A DNA stretch of 64,000 bases, from positions 620,001 to 684,000 of the forward strand of contig NZ_JAHKKG010000006.1 in NCBI RefSeq assembly GCF_018829635.1, read 5' to 3'. Shown here one piece after another: positions 24,352 to 33,540 of the stretch. The stretch's first letter is position 1, and each line of letters starts with the position of its first letter. The position numbers and the translations under genes were made by a program. The notes below the pieces were generated by a model. That model saw only the letters and a program-made list of their open reading frames with translations. It was not told the DNA's origin and did not search any database. The DNA is from Paractinoplanes bogorensis (lineage in GTDB: Bacteria; Actinomycetota; Actinomycetes; Mycobacteriales; Micromonosporaceae).

Positions 24352-24804
24352 ATGATCGCGAGGCGGATCGCCACGGCTGTGGCCACGCTGTTGGCCCTGG
24401 CCGGTGCGGGTGCGTGCGGCAGCGCCCCGGCCCCGGCCGGCGACGCGCGCCGGCTGGAACCGGCCGCGATCGCGCCCGGCGCTCCCGCCGCCCGGCCGGT
24501 GGCGCGTGCGGTTGTGGCGGCGGCTCCGGGCGTACGGAACATGCCCGCGGCTCTCCGCCTGCCGCCGGGCAGTCAGGTGACCGGCCTGTCCGACCGTGAG
24601 TCGGGCGCCTCGTTCACGCTGACCGCGCCGGATTCCGCGGCCGTGCTCGCGTTCTTCCGCAGTGAGCTTCCGCGCGGCTTCACGATTGTGGCCGACCGCA
24701 CCGACCACGGCGCCACCAGCCTCTCGTTCCGCGACTCGGGCGCCTGGGCCGGCACGATCTTCGCCACCGCCCAGCGGGTCACCGTGGCCGTGCGGCGGGT
24801 CTAG
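24352..24804 (+). CDS. Putative lipoprotein, 150 residues
   Basis: Starts MIARRIATAVATLLALAGAGAC with an atypical lipobox ending at Cys22. An Ala/Pro-rich linker reaches residue ~60, then a compact domain LPPGSQVTGLSDRESGASFTLTAPDSAAVLAFFRSELPRGFTIVADR...GTIFATAQRVTVAV. No family recognised. An in-frame ATG 12 codons earlier is possible but would spoil the signal. It converges on the aldehyde dehydrogenase gene. Confidence 0.75.
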   Translation: MIARRIATAVATLLALAGAGACGSAPAPAGDARRLEPAAIAPGAPAARPVARAVVAAAPGVRNMPAALRLPPGSQVTGLSDRESGASFTLTAPDSAAVLAFFRSELPRGFTIVADRTDHGATSLSFRDSGAWAGTIFATAQRVTVAVRRV

Positions 24805-24810
24805 CAAGGG

Positions 24811-26277
24811 TCAGCCGAGTTTGAACGGATCTCTGAGTTCGCCGGTCAGTTCGACGTACACCGATTTGGTCTCCAGGTACTCCTCGACGGCGGCCAGGCC
24901 GTTCTCGCGGCCGATCCCGGACATCCCGTAGCCGCCGAACGGCATGTTGGGCGCCACCACCCGGTAGGCGTTGACCCAGACGGTGCCGGCCCTGAGCTGT
25001 GCCGCCACGCGATGCGCCCGGTGCACGTCCTTCGTCCACACGGCGCCGGCCAGCCCGTAGACGGTGTCGTTGGCCAGCCGCACACCCTCGCTCTCGTCGG
25101 CAAAGGGATAAACACTTAAAACCGGACCAAAGACCTCTTCCCGTACGATCGTCGAGCGCGCCGTCACCCCCGTGATCACGGTCGGCTTGACGAACAACCC
25201 GCCCAGCTCGCGCGCCGGCTCGCCACCCGCGGCGAAGGTGCCGCCCTCCTCGCGCGCCGTGCGCAGGTAGCCGAGCACCTTCTCGTACTGGGGAAGGTTG
25301 GCCACCGGTCCCATCTCGGTGTCCGGGTCCATCGGGTCGCCCAGTTTTATCGCGTCGGCGCGTTCGACGATCCGCGCGGTGAGTTCGTCGGCGACGTCGG
25401 AATGGACGACGAGCCGGGAGCCGGCCATGCACGTCTGCCCGGTCGCCGCGAACACCCCGGCCACCACGCCGTTGGCCGCGGCCGCGAGGTCGGCGTCGGG
25501 GAACACCAGCTGGCACGACTTGCCGCCCAGCTCGAGGGTGGCCCGGTTGACGTGGGCCAGCGCGGCCCGGCCCACGGCGATGCCGGTGGCGGTCGACCCG
25601 GTGAACGCGACCTTGTCGATGCCGGGGTGCCCGGCCAGTGCCTCGCCGGTCGAGCGGTCCCAGCCGGTGACCACGTTGACGACTCCGGGCGGCAGGCCGG
25701 CCTCGGTCAGGATCTCGGCGAAGGCGACCGTGGAGCACGGCGAGTGCTCGGACGGCTTGACCACGCACGTGTTGCCGGCCGCCAGCAGCGGGGCGAGCTT
25801 CCAGGTGAACAGCAGCAGCGGGCTGTTCCACGGGGTGATGCAGCCGACGACGCCGACCGGTTCCTTGCGGGTGTAGGCGAAGTAGTCCGGGTTGGCCAGC
25901 GGGACGGTCGCCCCCTCGAGTTTGTCGGCCAGGCCCGCGAACCAGTGGAACCAGGACGACAGCCCGGCCATCTGGCCGCTCATCTCGCGCAGCAGCTTGC
26001 CCGAGTCGCTGACCTCGAGCCGGGCCAGCCGGTCGGCGTTCGCGTCGAGGGCGTCGGCGCACTTCCGCATGATCGCGGCCCGCTGGAAGCCGGTCATCGC
26101 GCCCCACGGCCCGTCGAACGCCGCGCGGGCCGCCGCCACCGCCGCATCGACATCGGCCGCGCTGCCGTCGGCGACCCGGGCCCAGGCCTGGCCGGTGTAC
26201 GGGTTCAGCGACGCGAACGTCCGCCCGGTCACCGAGCCCACGGACTTGCCGTCGATGAAGAGAGAAAACTCGTCCAC
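24811..26277 (-). CDS. NAD(P)-dependent aldehyde dehydrogenase
   Basis: Protein of 488 residues from GTG 26277 (AAGGG upstream). Complete ALDH superfamily member: TPWNSPLLL, KPSEHSP (cofactor), FTGSTATG, general base Glu249 in LELGGK, nucleophile Cys283 in GQTCMAGSR, EEVFGPV, and NMPFGGYGMSGIGRENG near the end. Closest in style to betaine-aldehyde/medium-chain aldehyde dehydrogenases. It oxidises an aldehyde to an acid in the cytosol. No neighbouring pathway gene fixes the substrate. Confidence 0.95.
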   Translation of the reverse strand: MDEFSLFIDGKSVGSVTGRTFASLNPYTGQAWARVADGSAADVDAAVAAARAAFDGPWGAMTGFQRAAIMRKCADALDANADRLARLEVSDSGKLLREMSGQMAGLSSWFHWFAGLADKLEGATVPLANPDYFAYTRKEPVGVVGCITPWNSPLLLFTWKLAPLLAAGNTCVVKPSEHSPCSTVAFAEILTEAGLPPGVVNVVTGWDRSTGEALAGHPGIDKVAFTGSTATGIAVGRAALAHVNRATLELGGKSCQLVFPDADLAAAANGVVAGVFAATGQTCMAGSRLVVHSDVADELTARIVERADAIKLGDPMDPDTEMGPVANLPQYEKVLGYLRTAREEGGTFAAGGEPARELGGLFVKPTVITGVTARSTIVREEVFGPVLSVYPFADESEGVRLANDTVYGLAGAVWTKDVHRAHRVAAQLRAGTVWVNAYRVVAPNMPFGGYGMSGIGRENGLAAVEEYLETKSVYVELTGELRDPFKLG

Positions 26278-26314
26278 GTTGTCACCCTTGCGCGCGCGCA
26301 GAGTGACAGGCAAG

Positions 26315-27706
26315 TCAGGCCGGGGCGGAGGCCGGGGCGGCGCGGAAATGGACGATCCGGCCGCGCCCGGCCTCCTTGGCCTGATAGAGCGCGACGTCGG
26401 CGTCGTGGAACAGGGCACCGGCGGGCTGGGCCGGGTCGGCCGGGACGGCGATCCCGATCGAGGTGCCGATGGTGACCGTACGGCCGTCGATCTCGTACGG
26501 CTCACTCAGGCTCTTCAGGATGTGCCCGGCCACCGCGTCGACGTCGGCCGGCGACTCGAGGTCGCTGCACAGCACCAGGAACTCGTCCCCGCCGAAACGG
26601 CACACCAGGTCGTGCCCGCGGACCCCGGCCCGGAGCCGCTGCGCGACCTGCTTGAGCAGCGCGTCGCCGGTGCTGTGCCCGTACGTGTCGTTGACCGGTT
26701 TGAAACCGTCGAGGTCGAGGAAGAGCGCCGCGACCGACGTGCGCCCGCGGCGGCGCTGCTCGGCCAGCACCTCTTCGGCCTGTTGCATGAACAACGCCCG
26801 CCCGGGCAGTTCGGTGAGCGTGTCGTGCAGGCGGGCGTGGGCGAGCCGCGACGCGCCGGTCAGCACGACGGCGCCGACGAACAGGATGGTGATGATGGCG
26901 GCGGTGAAGGCGGCGAACAGCACCCAGCCGACGCGTGCGGTCGACCGGACGGACTGCAGCACCGTGGCCTTGGACGCGGTGGTCACGATGCGCCACGAGC
27001 TGCCGCTCACCGCGCGGGCCGCGACGTAGCGGTCGCCGGTCTCGACGGCCTTGTCGGCCCGCAGCACGCTCAGCAGCCCGGCGTCGGGCATGACCGTGCC
27101 GGCCGGGGTGGCGTCCGGCGCGACCAGCACCCGCTCGTTCGCATCGATCAGGTAGGCGGTGGTGCCGGTGGCCTTCAGCGCACCCGCGGCCACCGACGTC
27201 ACGTCGCGGACCCGGGTGGTGAGCACCAGCATCCGGGTGCCGCCGGGCGTCGCGAACGGCTGGAAGGCGTTGACCATCGGGTCGCTGCGGTCGGTCATGA
27301 TGTCGCCCCAGGCGAGCTTGCCGGTGCGCTTCGCGTCCTGGAAGCCGGGGTTGGACACCCACCCGGCGGCCCGGGCGGCGAACGACGCGGGCGTGCCGTA
27401 GAGGAGTTTGCCGTCGCCGGTGATGATCGCGTACTCGGGCACGTCGAACTGGGCCCGGTAGTCGGTCCTGGCCATCTCGGCCGCCGTGCCGGCGAACGCG
27501 GCCTCGCAGAACTCCCGCGTCTTGGCGTCGTTGGCGCCGAGCGCGCTGGCGATCACCGCCGCCGAGACCTCGGCCCGGGTGTCGAACTCCTGCAGTACCT
27601 CGGTCTGTGATCGCGCCACCGTGTCGGTCAGGAGCCAGCCCGCACCACCGACGAGCACCAGCCCCAGCAGGATCACGAGACACACCGCGAGACGCCGTGA
27701 CCTCAT
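26315..27706 (-). CDS. Membrane-bound diguanylate cyclase with extracytoplasmic sensor
   Basis: Protein of 463 residues. TM1 at ~8-28, an extracellular dCache-like domain to ~255 (DRYVAARAV..SGSSWRIVTT), TM2 ~265-288, then a GGDEF domain. The active loop is RFGGDEF (372-376) and the inhibitory site RxxD is intact five residues before it (RGHD LVCRF), so product inhibition is expected. It makes c-di-GMP in response to an outside ligand. No EAL domain. Confidence 0.93.
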   Translation of the reverse strand: MRSRRLAVCLVILLGLVLVGGAGWLLTDTVARSQTEVLQEFDTRAEVSAAVIASALGANDAKTREFCEAAFAGTAAEMARTDYRAQFDVPEYAIITGDGKLLYGTPASFAARAAGWVSNPGFQDAKRTGKLAWGDIMTDRSDPMVNAFQPFATPGGTRMLVLTTRVRDVTSVAAGALKATGTTAYLIDANERVLVAPDATPAGTVMPDAGLLSVLRADKAVETGDRYVAARAVSGSSWRIVTTASKATVLQSVRSTARVGWVLFAAFTAAIITILFVGAVVLTGASRLAHARLHDTLTELPGRALFMQQAEEVLAEQRRRGRTSVAALFLDLDGFKPVNDTYGHSTGDALLKQVAQRLRAGVRGHDLVCRFGGDEFLVLCSDLESPADVDAVAGHILKSLSEPYEIDGRTVTIGTSIGIAVPADPAQPAGALFHDADVALYQAKEAGRGRIVHFRAAPASAPA

Positions 27707-27725
27707 GACCCCCTGTTCGACCGGG

Positions 27726-28538
27726 TCACCCGGGAGTTGAGGTCACATGGTGGCGGCCCAGCGGCAGCATCAGCGGCTTGTCCGAGGTGGGGTCGGTGAT
27801 GACCCGGCTGTCCAGCCCGAACACCGCCCGGACGCAGTCCTCGGTCAGCACCTCGGCCGGCTCGCCCGCGGCGTAGAGCTTGCCGTCGGCCAGGGCGATC
27901 AGGTGGTCGGTGTAGCGGGCGGCCATGTTCAGGTCGTGCAGCACCATCACGATGGTCGTGCCGCGGGTCTGGTTGAGATCGGTCAGCAGGTCGAGCACCT
28001 CGACCTGGTGGCTGACGTCGAGGAACGTGGTCGGCTCGTCCAGCAGCAGCAGGTCGGTCTGCTGGGCCAGCGCCATCGCGATCCAGACCCGCTGGCGCTG
28101 GCCGCCGGAGAGCTCGTCGACCGAGCGGTCGGCCAGGTCGGCCGTGTGGGTGGCGTCGAGCGCGGCGGCCACGGCCTCGTCGTCGGCGTGACTCCAGCGG
28201 GACAGCAGGCGCTGGTGCGGGTTACGGCCGCGCCCGACCAGATCGGCGACGGTGATGCCCTCGGGCGCGATGGGGGACTGGGGGAGCAGTCCGAGCGTAC
28301 GGGCGAGCTCCTTGGCCGGCATCCTGTGCACCTCGCGGCCGTCCAGCAGCACGTGGCCGGCCCGCGGGGCGAGCAGCCGCGACATCGAGCGCAGCAGCGT
28401 CGACTTGCCGCAGGCGTTGGCGCCCACGATGGTCGTGATCCGGCCGGGCGGGACGAGCAGGTCGAGCGACTCGATGACCGTCCGGTCGCCGTAGCCGAGC
28501 TGCAGACTCTCCACGGACAGGGAATGGGTGGCGGTCAC
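27726..28538 (-). CDS. Iron-siderophore ABC transporter ATP-binding protein (FepC/FecE type)
   Basis: Protein of 270 residues; GTG overlaps the stop of the second permease gene. Walker A GANACGKST, Q-loop GLLPQSP, signature LSGGQRQR, Walker B DLLLLDEPTTFLD and H-loop VLHDLN. It drives import through the two FecCD permeases. Last gene of a four-gene operon coupled throughout by four-base overlaps. Confidence 0.95.
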   Translation of the reverse strand: MTATHSLSVESLQLGYGDRTVIESLDLLVPPGRITTIVGANACGKSTLLRSMSRLLAPRAGHVLLDGREVHRMPAKELARTLGLLPQSPIAPEGITVADLVGRGRNPHQRLLSRWSHADDEAVAAALDATHTADLADRSVDELSGGQRQRVWIAMALAQQTDLLLLDEPTTFLDVSHQVEVLDLLTDLNQTRGTTIVMVLHDLNMAARYTDHLIALADGKLYAAGEPAEVLTEDCVRAVFGLDSRVITDPTSDKPLMLPLGRHHVTSTPG

Positions 28539-29602
28539 AGCGAGCCTCCGGCGCGGTTCGTGCGGATGAGCAGGTAGACGAGGTAGGGCGCGCCGAGCAC
28601 GCCGGTGACGATGCCGACCGGGTAGCGGATGTCGAACGCGTTCTGGCCGATCAGGTCGGCCACCAGCACCAGCAGCGCGCCGACCAGTCCGGCCGGCACG
28701 AGCAGGGAACCGGCCCCGCCGATGATGCGGGCGGCGATCGGTCCGGACAGGAACGCCACGAAGGCGATCGGTCCGGTGGCCGCGGTGGCGAACGCGAGGA
28801 GTCCGACGGCGGCCACGATCACCAGGATCCGGGTGCGTTCCAGCCGTACGCCGAGGGCGGCCGCCGTGTCGTCGCCCAGCTGGAGCATGAACAGGTTGCG
28901 GGCCTGCGAGAGCAGCAGCGGCCCGAGGACGACCAGGGCCAGCGCCACCGGCCCGGTCTCGTCCCAGGTGGCGCCGTTGAGGCTGCCGGTGAGCCAGCGC
29001 TGGGCCTGCTGCAGGTCCCACTGGGCGGCCTGGCTGAGCACGTACGCGGTGGCGCTGTCGAGCATGGCGGCGATGCCGATGCCGATCAGGATGAGCCGGG
29101 TGCCGGCCACGCCGTCGCGGAAGGACAGCGTGTAGACGATCACCGCCACGCCCAGCCCGGCCCCGATCGCGAACACCGAGACGCCGGTCTCGCTCAGGCC
29201 GAGCACGACGATCGCGAACGCGGCGGCGGCACTCGCGCCCGAGGTGATGCCGATGACGTCGGGGCTCGCGAGGGGGTTGCGCAGCATGGTCTGGAAGGTG
29301 ACGCCGCCCAGCCCGAAGCAGAACCCGGCCAGGGCGGCCAGACTCGCCCGGGGCAGCCGCAGCTCACCCACGGTGAACGAGGCGCCGGGCACGGTCTCGC
29401 CCAGGATGACCCGCCCGATCTCGGACAGGGTGTAGAAGGTCTCGCCGACCATGAGATTTATCCCGTACGCCACCACGACCAGCGCGACGAGGATGCCGAT
29501 GACGAGCCCGCGGCGCCGCGATCGACGCACCCGGCTGCGGGTGACGGCGGCAAGGGTCGGCGTCTCTGCGGGGGACGACGCCGACGAAACCGAAAGGGTC
29601 AC
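28535..29602 (-). CDS. FecCD-family siderophore permease 2
   Basis: Protein of 355 residues with GTG overlapping the previous stop. About ten membrane helices with the family pattern ELRLPRASLAALAGFCFGLGGVTFQTMLRNPLASPDVIGITSGA and GPIAFVAFLSGPIAARI. A Ser/Thr-rich, basic N-terminal ~35 residues precedes TM1. It pairs with the other permease as a heterodimeric channel. Confidence 0.95.
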   Translation of the reverse strand: MTLSVSSASSPAETPTLAAVTRSRVRRSRRRGLVIGILVALVVVAYGINLMVGETFYTLSEIGRVILGETVPGASFTVGELRLPRASLAALAGFCFGLGGVTFQTMLRNPLASPDVIGITSGASAAAAFAIVVLGLSETGVSVFAIGAGLGVAVIVYTLSFRDGVAGTRLILIGIGIAAMLDSATAYVLSQAAQWDLQQAQRWLTGSLNGATWDETGPVALALVVLGPLLLSQARNLFMLQLGDDTAAALGVRLERTRILVIVAAVGLLAFATAATGPIAFVAFLSGPIAARIIGGAGSLLVPAGLVGALLVLVADLIGQNAFDIRYPVGIVTGVLGAPYLVYLLIRTNRAGGSL

Positions 29603-30645
29603 AGCTCGCGCACCTTCTGCCGGCGGACGATGTAGATGAAGAACGGGGCGCCGATCAGCGCGGTGATGATCCCGACGTCGATCTCCTGCGGGCGCGCGAC
29701 CAGCCGGCCCACCACGTCGGCGGCGGTCAGCAGCGCGGCCCCGATCAGGGCCGAGTACGGCAGCAGCCAGCGGTGGTCGAGCCCGACCAGCAGCCGGCAC
29801 AGGTGCGGCACGACCAGCCCGACGAAGGCGATCGGCCCGGCCACCGCGGTCGACGCGCCGCAGAGCAGCACCGCGCCCAGCGCCGCGATGCCCCGGGCCA
29901 GGGCCACCCTCTCGCCGAGCCCGGCCGCCAGCTCGTCGCCCAGGGCGAGCGAGTTGAGCGACTTGGCCGACAGGAACGAGATGACGAATCCGGCGGCGAG
30001 GAACGGCAGCGCCTGCCGGATGCTGTCGTAGCTCGCGCCGCCCACGCCGCCGATCTGCCACGACTGGAAGCCGGTGGCGATGTCGCTGCGCGGCAGCACG
30101 AACGCACCGATCAGCGAGGCCAGCGCGGCCGAGATCGCGGCGCCGGCCAGGGCCAGCTTGAGCGGGGTGGCACCGCCGCGGCCGAGCGAGCCGACGGCGT
30201 ACACGAAAACCGCCGTGACCGACGCACCCAGAATGGCCACCCACATGTAGCCGGCCGCGGAGGAGAGCCCGAACGACACGATGCCGGTGACCACCGCGAG
30301 GGAGGCGCCCATGTTGACGCCGAGGATGCCCGGGTCGGCCAGCGGGTTGCGGGTGACGCCCTGCATGACCGCGCCGGCCAGGCCGAGCGCGGCGCCGACG
30401 AGGACGGCCAGGAGCGTACGGGGAATGCGTTTCACCACCGCGGCCTGGCCGAGATTCTCGTCGTGGCCCTGCACGCCGGCCACGATGTCGGACCACGGCA
30501 CGATGCGTGAGCCGAACGCGACCGAGGCCACCATGAGCAGGGCCAGCACGGCCAGTCCGGCCAGGATCCAGAGGGTACGCACCCGGGCCGGGCGCCGCCG
30601 ATCGACGGCGGGACCCGGCCCGGGGCGGTCGTCGAGCTGCGTCAT
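29599..30645 (-). CDS. FecCD-family siderophore permease 1
   Basis: Protein of 348 residues; ATG overlaps the binding-protein stop (ATGA). Conserved elements: RIPRTLLAVLVGAALGLAGAVMQGVTRNPLADPGILGVNMGAS and GPIAFVGLVVPHLCRLLVG..HRWLLPYSALIGA. About ten membrane helices. Partner of the permease encoded just downstream. Confidence 0.95.
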   Translation of the reverse strand: MTQLDDRPGPGPAVDRRRPARVRTLWILAGLAVLALLMVASVAFGSRIVPWSDIVAGVQGHDENLGQAAVVKRIPRTLLAVLVGAALGLAGAVMQGVTRNPLADPGILGVNMGASLAVVTGIVSFGLSSAAGYMWVAILGASVTAVFVYAVGSLGRGGATPLKLALAGAAISAALASLIGAFVLPRSDIATGFQSWQIGGVGGASYDSIRQALPFLAAGFVISFLSAKSLNSLALGDELAAGLGERVALARGIAALGAVLLCGASTAVAGPIAFVGLVVPHLCRLLVGLDHRWLLPYSALIGAALLTAADVVGRLVARPQEIDVGIITALIGAPFFIYIVRRQKVREL

Positions 30646-31682
30646 GACACCTTGTCGGCGGCGGTGGCGAGCAGGTTGACGTAGTCGTTCAGCACGAACG
30701 GGATGGCCAGCACGGTCGGGTTGGCCGCGGTGGCCAGCGGGGTGCTGCCGACGAGCTGCACGACCGAGCCGCGCTTGACCGCCGGGATCTTCGACAGCAG
30801 CGGGTCGGCCTGCAGCTTGGCCAGCTGGTCCTCGCTGTCCGAGTACATGACGATCACGTCGACGTCGTCGAACGCCTGGATCTGCTCCGAGCTCTTGTTC
30901 AGCGTGAACGCGTCGGTGCCGGCCGAGTCCTTCTCCACCACGTCGGCGATCTTGAGGCCGAGGTCGCTGAAGAACTGCGTACGGGTGTCGTGCGAGGTGT
31001 AGTAACCGATCTTGCTGAGGTCGGTCGGGTCGATGTGCGTCACGAACATCGTCTGCTTGCCGGCCAGCTGCGGCTTGGTCGCGGCGGCGTCCTTCATGGC
31101 CTTCTCGGTGCTGGCGATCAGCGCGTCACCCTCGGCCTGCAGGCCCAGCGCCTGGCTGGAGAGCTTCACGATGTCGCGCCATGGGGTGGCCCAGGGCGCG
31201 TCCGGGTAGGCGATGACCGGCGCGATCTTGCTGAGCGTGTCGTAGTCCTGCTGGGTGATGCCCGAGTACGTGGCCAGGATGACGTCCGGCTTGGTGTTGG
31301 CGACCGCCTCGAACGCGATGCCGTCGGTCTCGTCGAACATGACCGGGGCCTGCCCGCCGAGCTCCTTGATCTTGTCGCCGACCCACGGCAGCATGCCGTC
31401 GCCGTCGTCGTCGCCGAAGTTGGCCTTGGCCATGCCGACCGGGACGATGCCCAGCGCCAGCGGCACCTCGTGGTTCTCCCACTGCACGGTGGCGACGCGT
31501 TCGGGCTTCTTCTCGATGGTGGTGGTGCCGAGCTTGTGGGTGATCGTGATCGGGAACTGGGCGGCGGCCGAGCTGCCGCCCGCCGGGGTCTCGTCGGATT
31601 CGTCGGAACCGTCACCGCAAGCGGTGAGGGCGAGGGCGGCGGCGGTGGCGACGGCGGCGGCCAGCAAACGAGGGGTTCGCAT
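30642..31682 (-). CDS. Iron-siderophore-binding lipoprotein
   Basis: Protein of 346 residues with signal peptide and lipobox LTAC (Cys22), then an acidic Gly/Ser linker. The core is the type III (FepB/FhuD-like) periplasmic-binding fold: TIEKKPERVATVQWENHEVPLALGIVPVG, KPDVILATYSGITQQDYDTLSKIAPVIAYP, and a long connecting helix. It captures a ferric siderophore outside the membrane. First gene of the operon, preceded by GGAG and an iron box. Confidence 0.94.
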   Translation of the reverse strand: MRTPRLLAAAVATAAALALTACGDGSDESDETPAGGSSAAAQFPITITHKLGTTTIEKKPERVATVQWENHEVPLALGIVPVGMAKANFGDDDGDGMLPWVGDKIKELGGQAPVMFDETDGIAFEAVANTKPDVILATYSGITQQDYDTLSKIAPVIAYPDAPWATPWRDIVKLSSQALGLQAEGDALIASTEKAMKDAAATKPQLAGKQTMFVTHIDPTDLSKIGYYTSHDTRTQFFSDLGLKIADVVEKDSAGTDAFTLNKSSEQIQAFDDVDVIVMYSDSEDQLAKLQADPLLSKIPAVKRGSVVQLVGSTPLATAANPTVLAIPFVLNDYVNLLATAADKVS

Positions 31683-31711
31683 ACGCGGACTCCAGTTCTA
31701 CAGATTTCAAA

Positions 31712-31730
31712 TTAGGTACGCCTAACCTAA
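31712..31730 (-). promoter_or_regulatory. IdeR/DmdR-type iron box
   Basis: TTAGGTACGCCTAACCTAA on the plus strand; read on the minus strand it matches the consensus TTAGGTTAGGCTAACCTAA at 17 of 19 positions. It lies 30 bases before the siderophore-binding protein start, so iron-dependent repression of the uptake operon is expected. Confidence 0.88.
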
Positions 31731-31770
31731 CAGCGACTCCTCGTGGGGTCAGGGGGGCGAAAGTGAAAAG

Positions 31771-31809
31771 GGCACAGGTCACGGCCCGTACGGGGCCTTG
31801 ACCTGTGCC
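31771..31809 (-). terminator. Terminator of the chemoreceptor gene
   Basis: GGCACAGGTCA and TGACCTGTGCC form a perfect 11-bp stem enclosing a second helix GGCCC/GGGCC. On the minus strand it is followed by CTTTTCACTTTC. It separates the chemoreceptor from the iron operon. Confidence 0.8.
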
Positions 31810-31839
31810 GCTTCCGATCTGATACCTGCGCGCGCCCTC

Positions 31840-33444
31840 TCAGACGAGCTTGTAGCTGGACACTGTGGCCTGGAGTTCGGCCGCGGTGCGGGCCAGGCCG
31901 GCCGCGGTCTGCTGGGTGTCCGACGCGCCCGAGGTGACGTGCGAGGCGGCCAGCGAGACGCCGGAGATGGTGTCGGCGATGCTCGACGAGCCGGTCGCCG
32001 CCTCGTGGACGCTGCGCGAGATCTCGGCCGTGGTGGCGGTCTGCTCCTCGACCGCGGCCGCGATCGTCGTCGTGTAGTCGTTGATGGTCGCGATGACCTC
32101 GCCGATCTGCTGGATCGCGATGACCGCGGCGCTGCTCTCGGCCTGGATCGCGCCGACCTGGGTGGTGATCTCCTGGGTGGCCCGGGCGGTCTCCTGGGCC
32201 AGGTCCTTGACCTCGCTGGCGACCACGGCGAAGCCCTTGCCGGCCTCCCCGGCGCGGGCGGCCTCGATGGTGGCGTTGAGCGCGAGCAGGTTGGTCTGCT
32301 CGGCGATCGAGGTGATCAGCGCGACCACCGAGCCGATCTGGGCCGACGCCTCGCCGAGCCGGGCCACGCTGGCGTTGGTGCTCTCGGCGGCGCGCTGCGC
32401 GTCCGCGGCCACGCCGGCCGCCTCGTTGGCGTTGTTCGAGATCTCGCGGATCGACACGCCCATCTCCTCGGCGCCCGCCGACACCGTGGTCACGCTGACC
32501 GAGACCATCGACGCCGCGTCGGACACCGTGGACACCTGGGCCGACGTCTCCTCGGCCGACGCCGACAGCTCGGACGACACCGCCGACAGTTCCTCCGAGG
32601 CCGAGGCCAGCATGGTCGAGCTGTCCTGGATGCGCCGCACCATCGCGCCCATCGCCTCGGCGGTCTCGTTGAGCGTGGCCGACATGTGGCCGACCTCGTC
32701 GTTGCTCTCCACCGCGACCCGGGCGGTGAGGTCGCCGTGGGCGATGCGCTCGAGGGCCTCGACGTTGCGGCCGAGCGGCTTCACGATCATCCGGCTGATC
32801 ACGTAGGCCAGGCCGAGACCGATCGCCAGGCCGCCGGCCAGCAGGCCGATGACCAGGACGCGGGTGGTCTCGTACCGGGACTGCGCGTCGGTGGCCTGCT
32901 GGGCGCTGGCCTGGACGGTGAGGTCGGACAGCGAGGTCAGATCGGTCCGGACGTCCTTCATCTCGGTGGCCAGCTGGTTGTCGCGCAGCTCCTCGACCTG
33001 GGCCTTCGCGTTCTGCTCGGACAGCGGCATGATCTGGTTCTCGAGCAGCGCGGTGTAGTCGGCCCAGTTCTTGTCGAAGTGGGCGGCCGCGGTCATGGCG
33101 GTGGAGTCGACCGGGAACGCCTGGAACTCCTTCGAGTACCGGGTGACCTCACTCTCGGCCTTGGCCACGGCGGCGCCGGCGGTGCGGCGCTCGGTCGCGT
33201 CGGTGGCGAGCAGGTAGTCGTCCATGGCCAGCCAGGTGCGGTTGACCGCCGCGCGCAGGTTGCCGATGCTGTTGAGCGCCTGGTTGTGCACGTACCCGGC
33301 CTTGACCTGGTCGTTGGTCGTGCTCAGGCTGCTCAGCGCGTACAGGCCGTTGCCCACCCCGAAGACGGCGACCACGCCGACCGAGGCCATGATTTTCGTG
33401 CCGACACGCCGGTCGGTCAGGAGTCGCTTCAATCCAGAGGTCAC
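31840..33444 (-). CDS. Methyl-accepting chemotaxis protein
   Basis: Protein of 534 residues from GTG 33444 (GGAAG upstream). TM1 ~17-37, a four-helix-bundle extracellular sensor (~38-190), TM2 ~193-213, HAMP (RMIVKPLGRNVEALERIAHGDLTARV), then a long coiled coil. The signalling tip is EQTNLLALNATIEAARAGEAGKGFAVVASEVKDLA, which binds CheA/CheW. Its presence implies a motile stage, such as the flagellated spores of Actinoplanes relatives. No che genes are in the window. Confidence 0.95.
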   Translation of the reverse strand: MTSGLKRLLTDRRVGTKIMASVGVVAVFGVGNGLYALSSLSTTNDQVKAGYVHNQALNSIGNLRAAVNRTWLAMDDYLLATDATERRTAGAAVAKAESEVTRYSKEFQAFPVDSTAMTAAAHFDKNWADYTALLENQIMPLSEQNAKAQVEELRDNQLATEMKDVRTDLTSLSDLTVQASAQQATDAQSRYETTRVLVIGLLAGGLAIGLGLAYVISRMIVKPLGRNVEALERIAHGDLTARVAVESNDEVGHMSATLNETAEAMGAMVRRIQDSSTMLASASEELSAVSSELSASAEETSAQVSTVSDAASMVSVSVTTVSAGAEEMGVSIREISNNANEAAGVAADAQRAAESTNASVARLGEASAQIGSVVALITSIAEQTNLLALNATIEAARAGEAGKGFAVVASEVKDLAQETARATQEITTQVGAIQAESSAAVIAIQQIGEVIATINDYTTTIAAAVEEQTATTAEISRSVHEAATGSSSIADTISGVSLAASHVTSGASDTQQTAAGLARTAAELQATVSSYKLV

Positions 33445-33523
33445 GTGACGTCGCTTCCGGTGAGAGGGGGCTACGACCGCTTGATCGGTTCCGCCCCGGC
33501 CGCGCGGCAGGAACCGCACGGGT

Positions 33524-33537
33524 GCGAAAGCGTTGCG
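33524..33537. promoter_or_regulatory. LacI-type half-palindrome before the LacI gene
   Basis: GCGAAAGCGTTGCG ends three bases before the LacI start and shares the CGAAAG core with the sites upstream of the GH120 gene. It fits autoregulation. Confidence 0.4.
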
Positions 33538-33540
33538 ATA

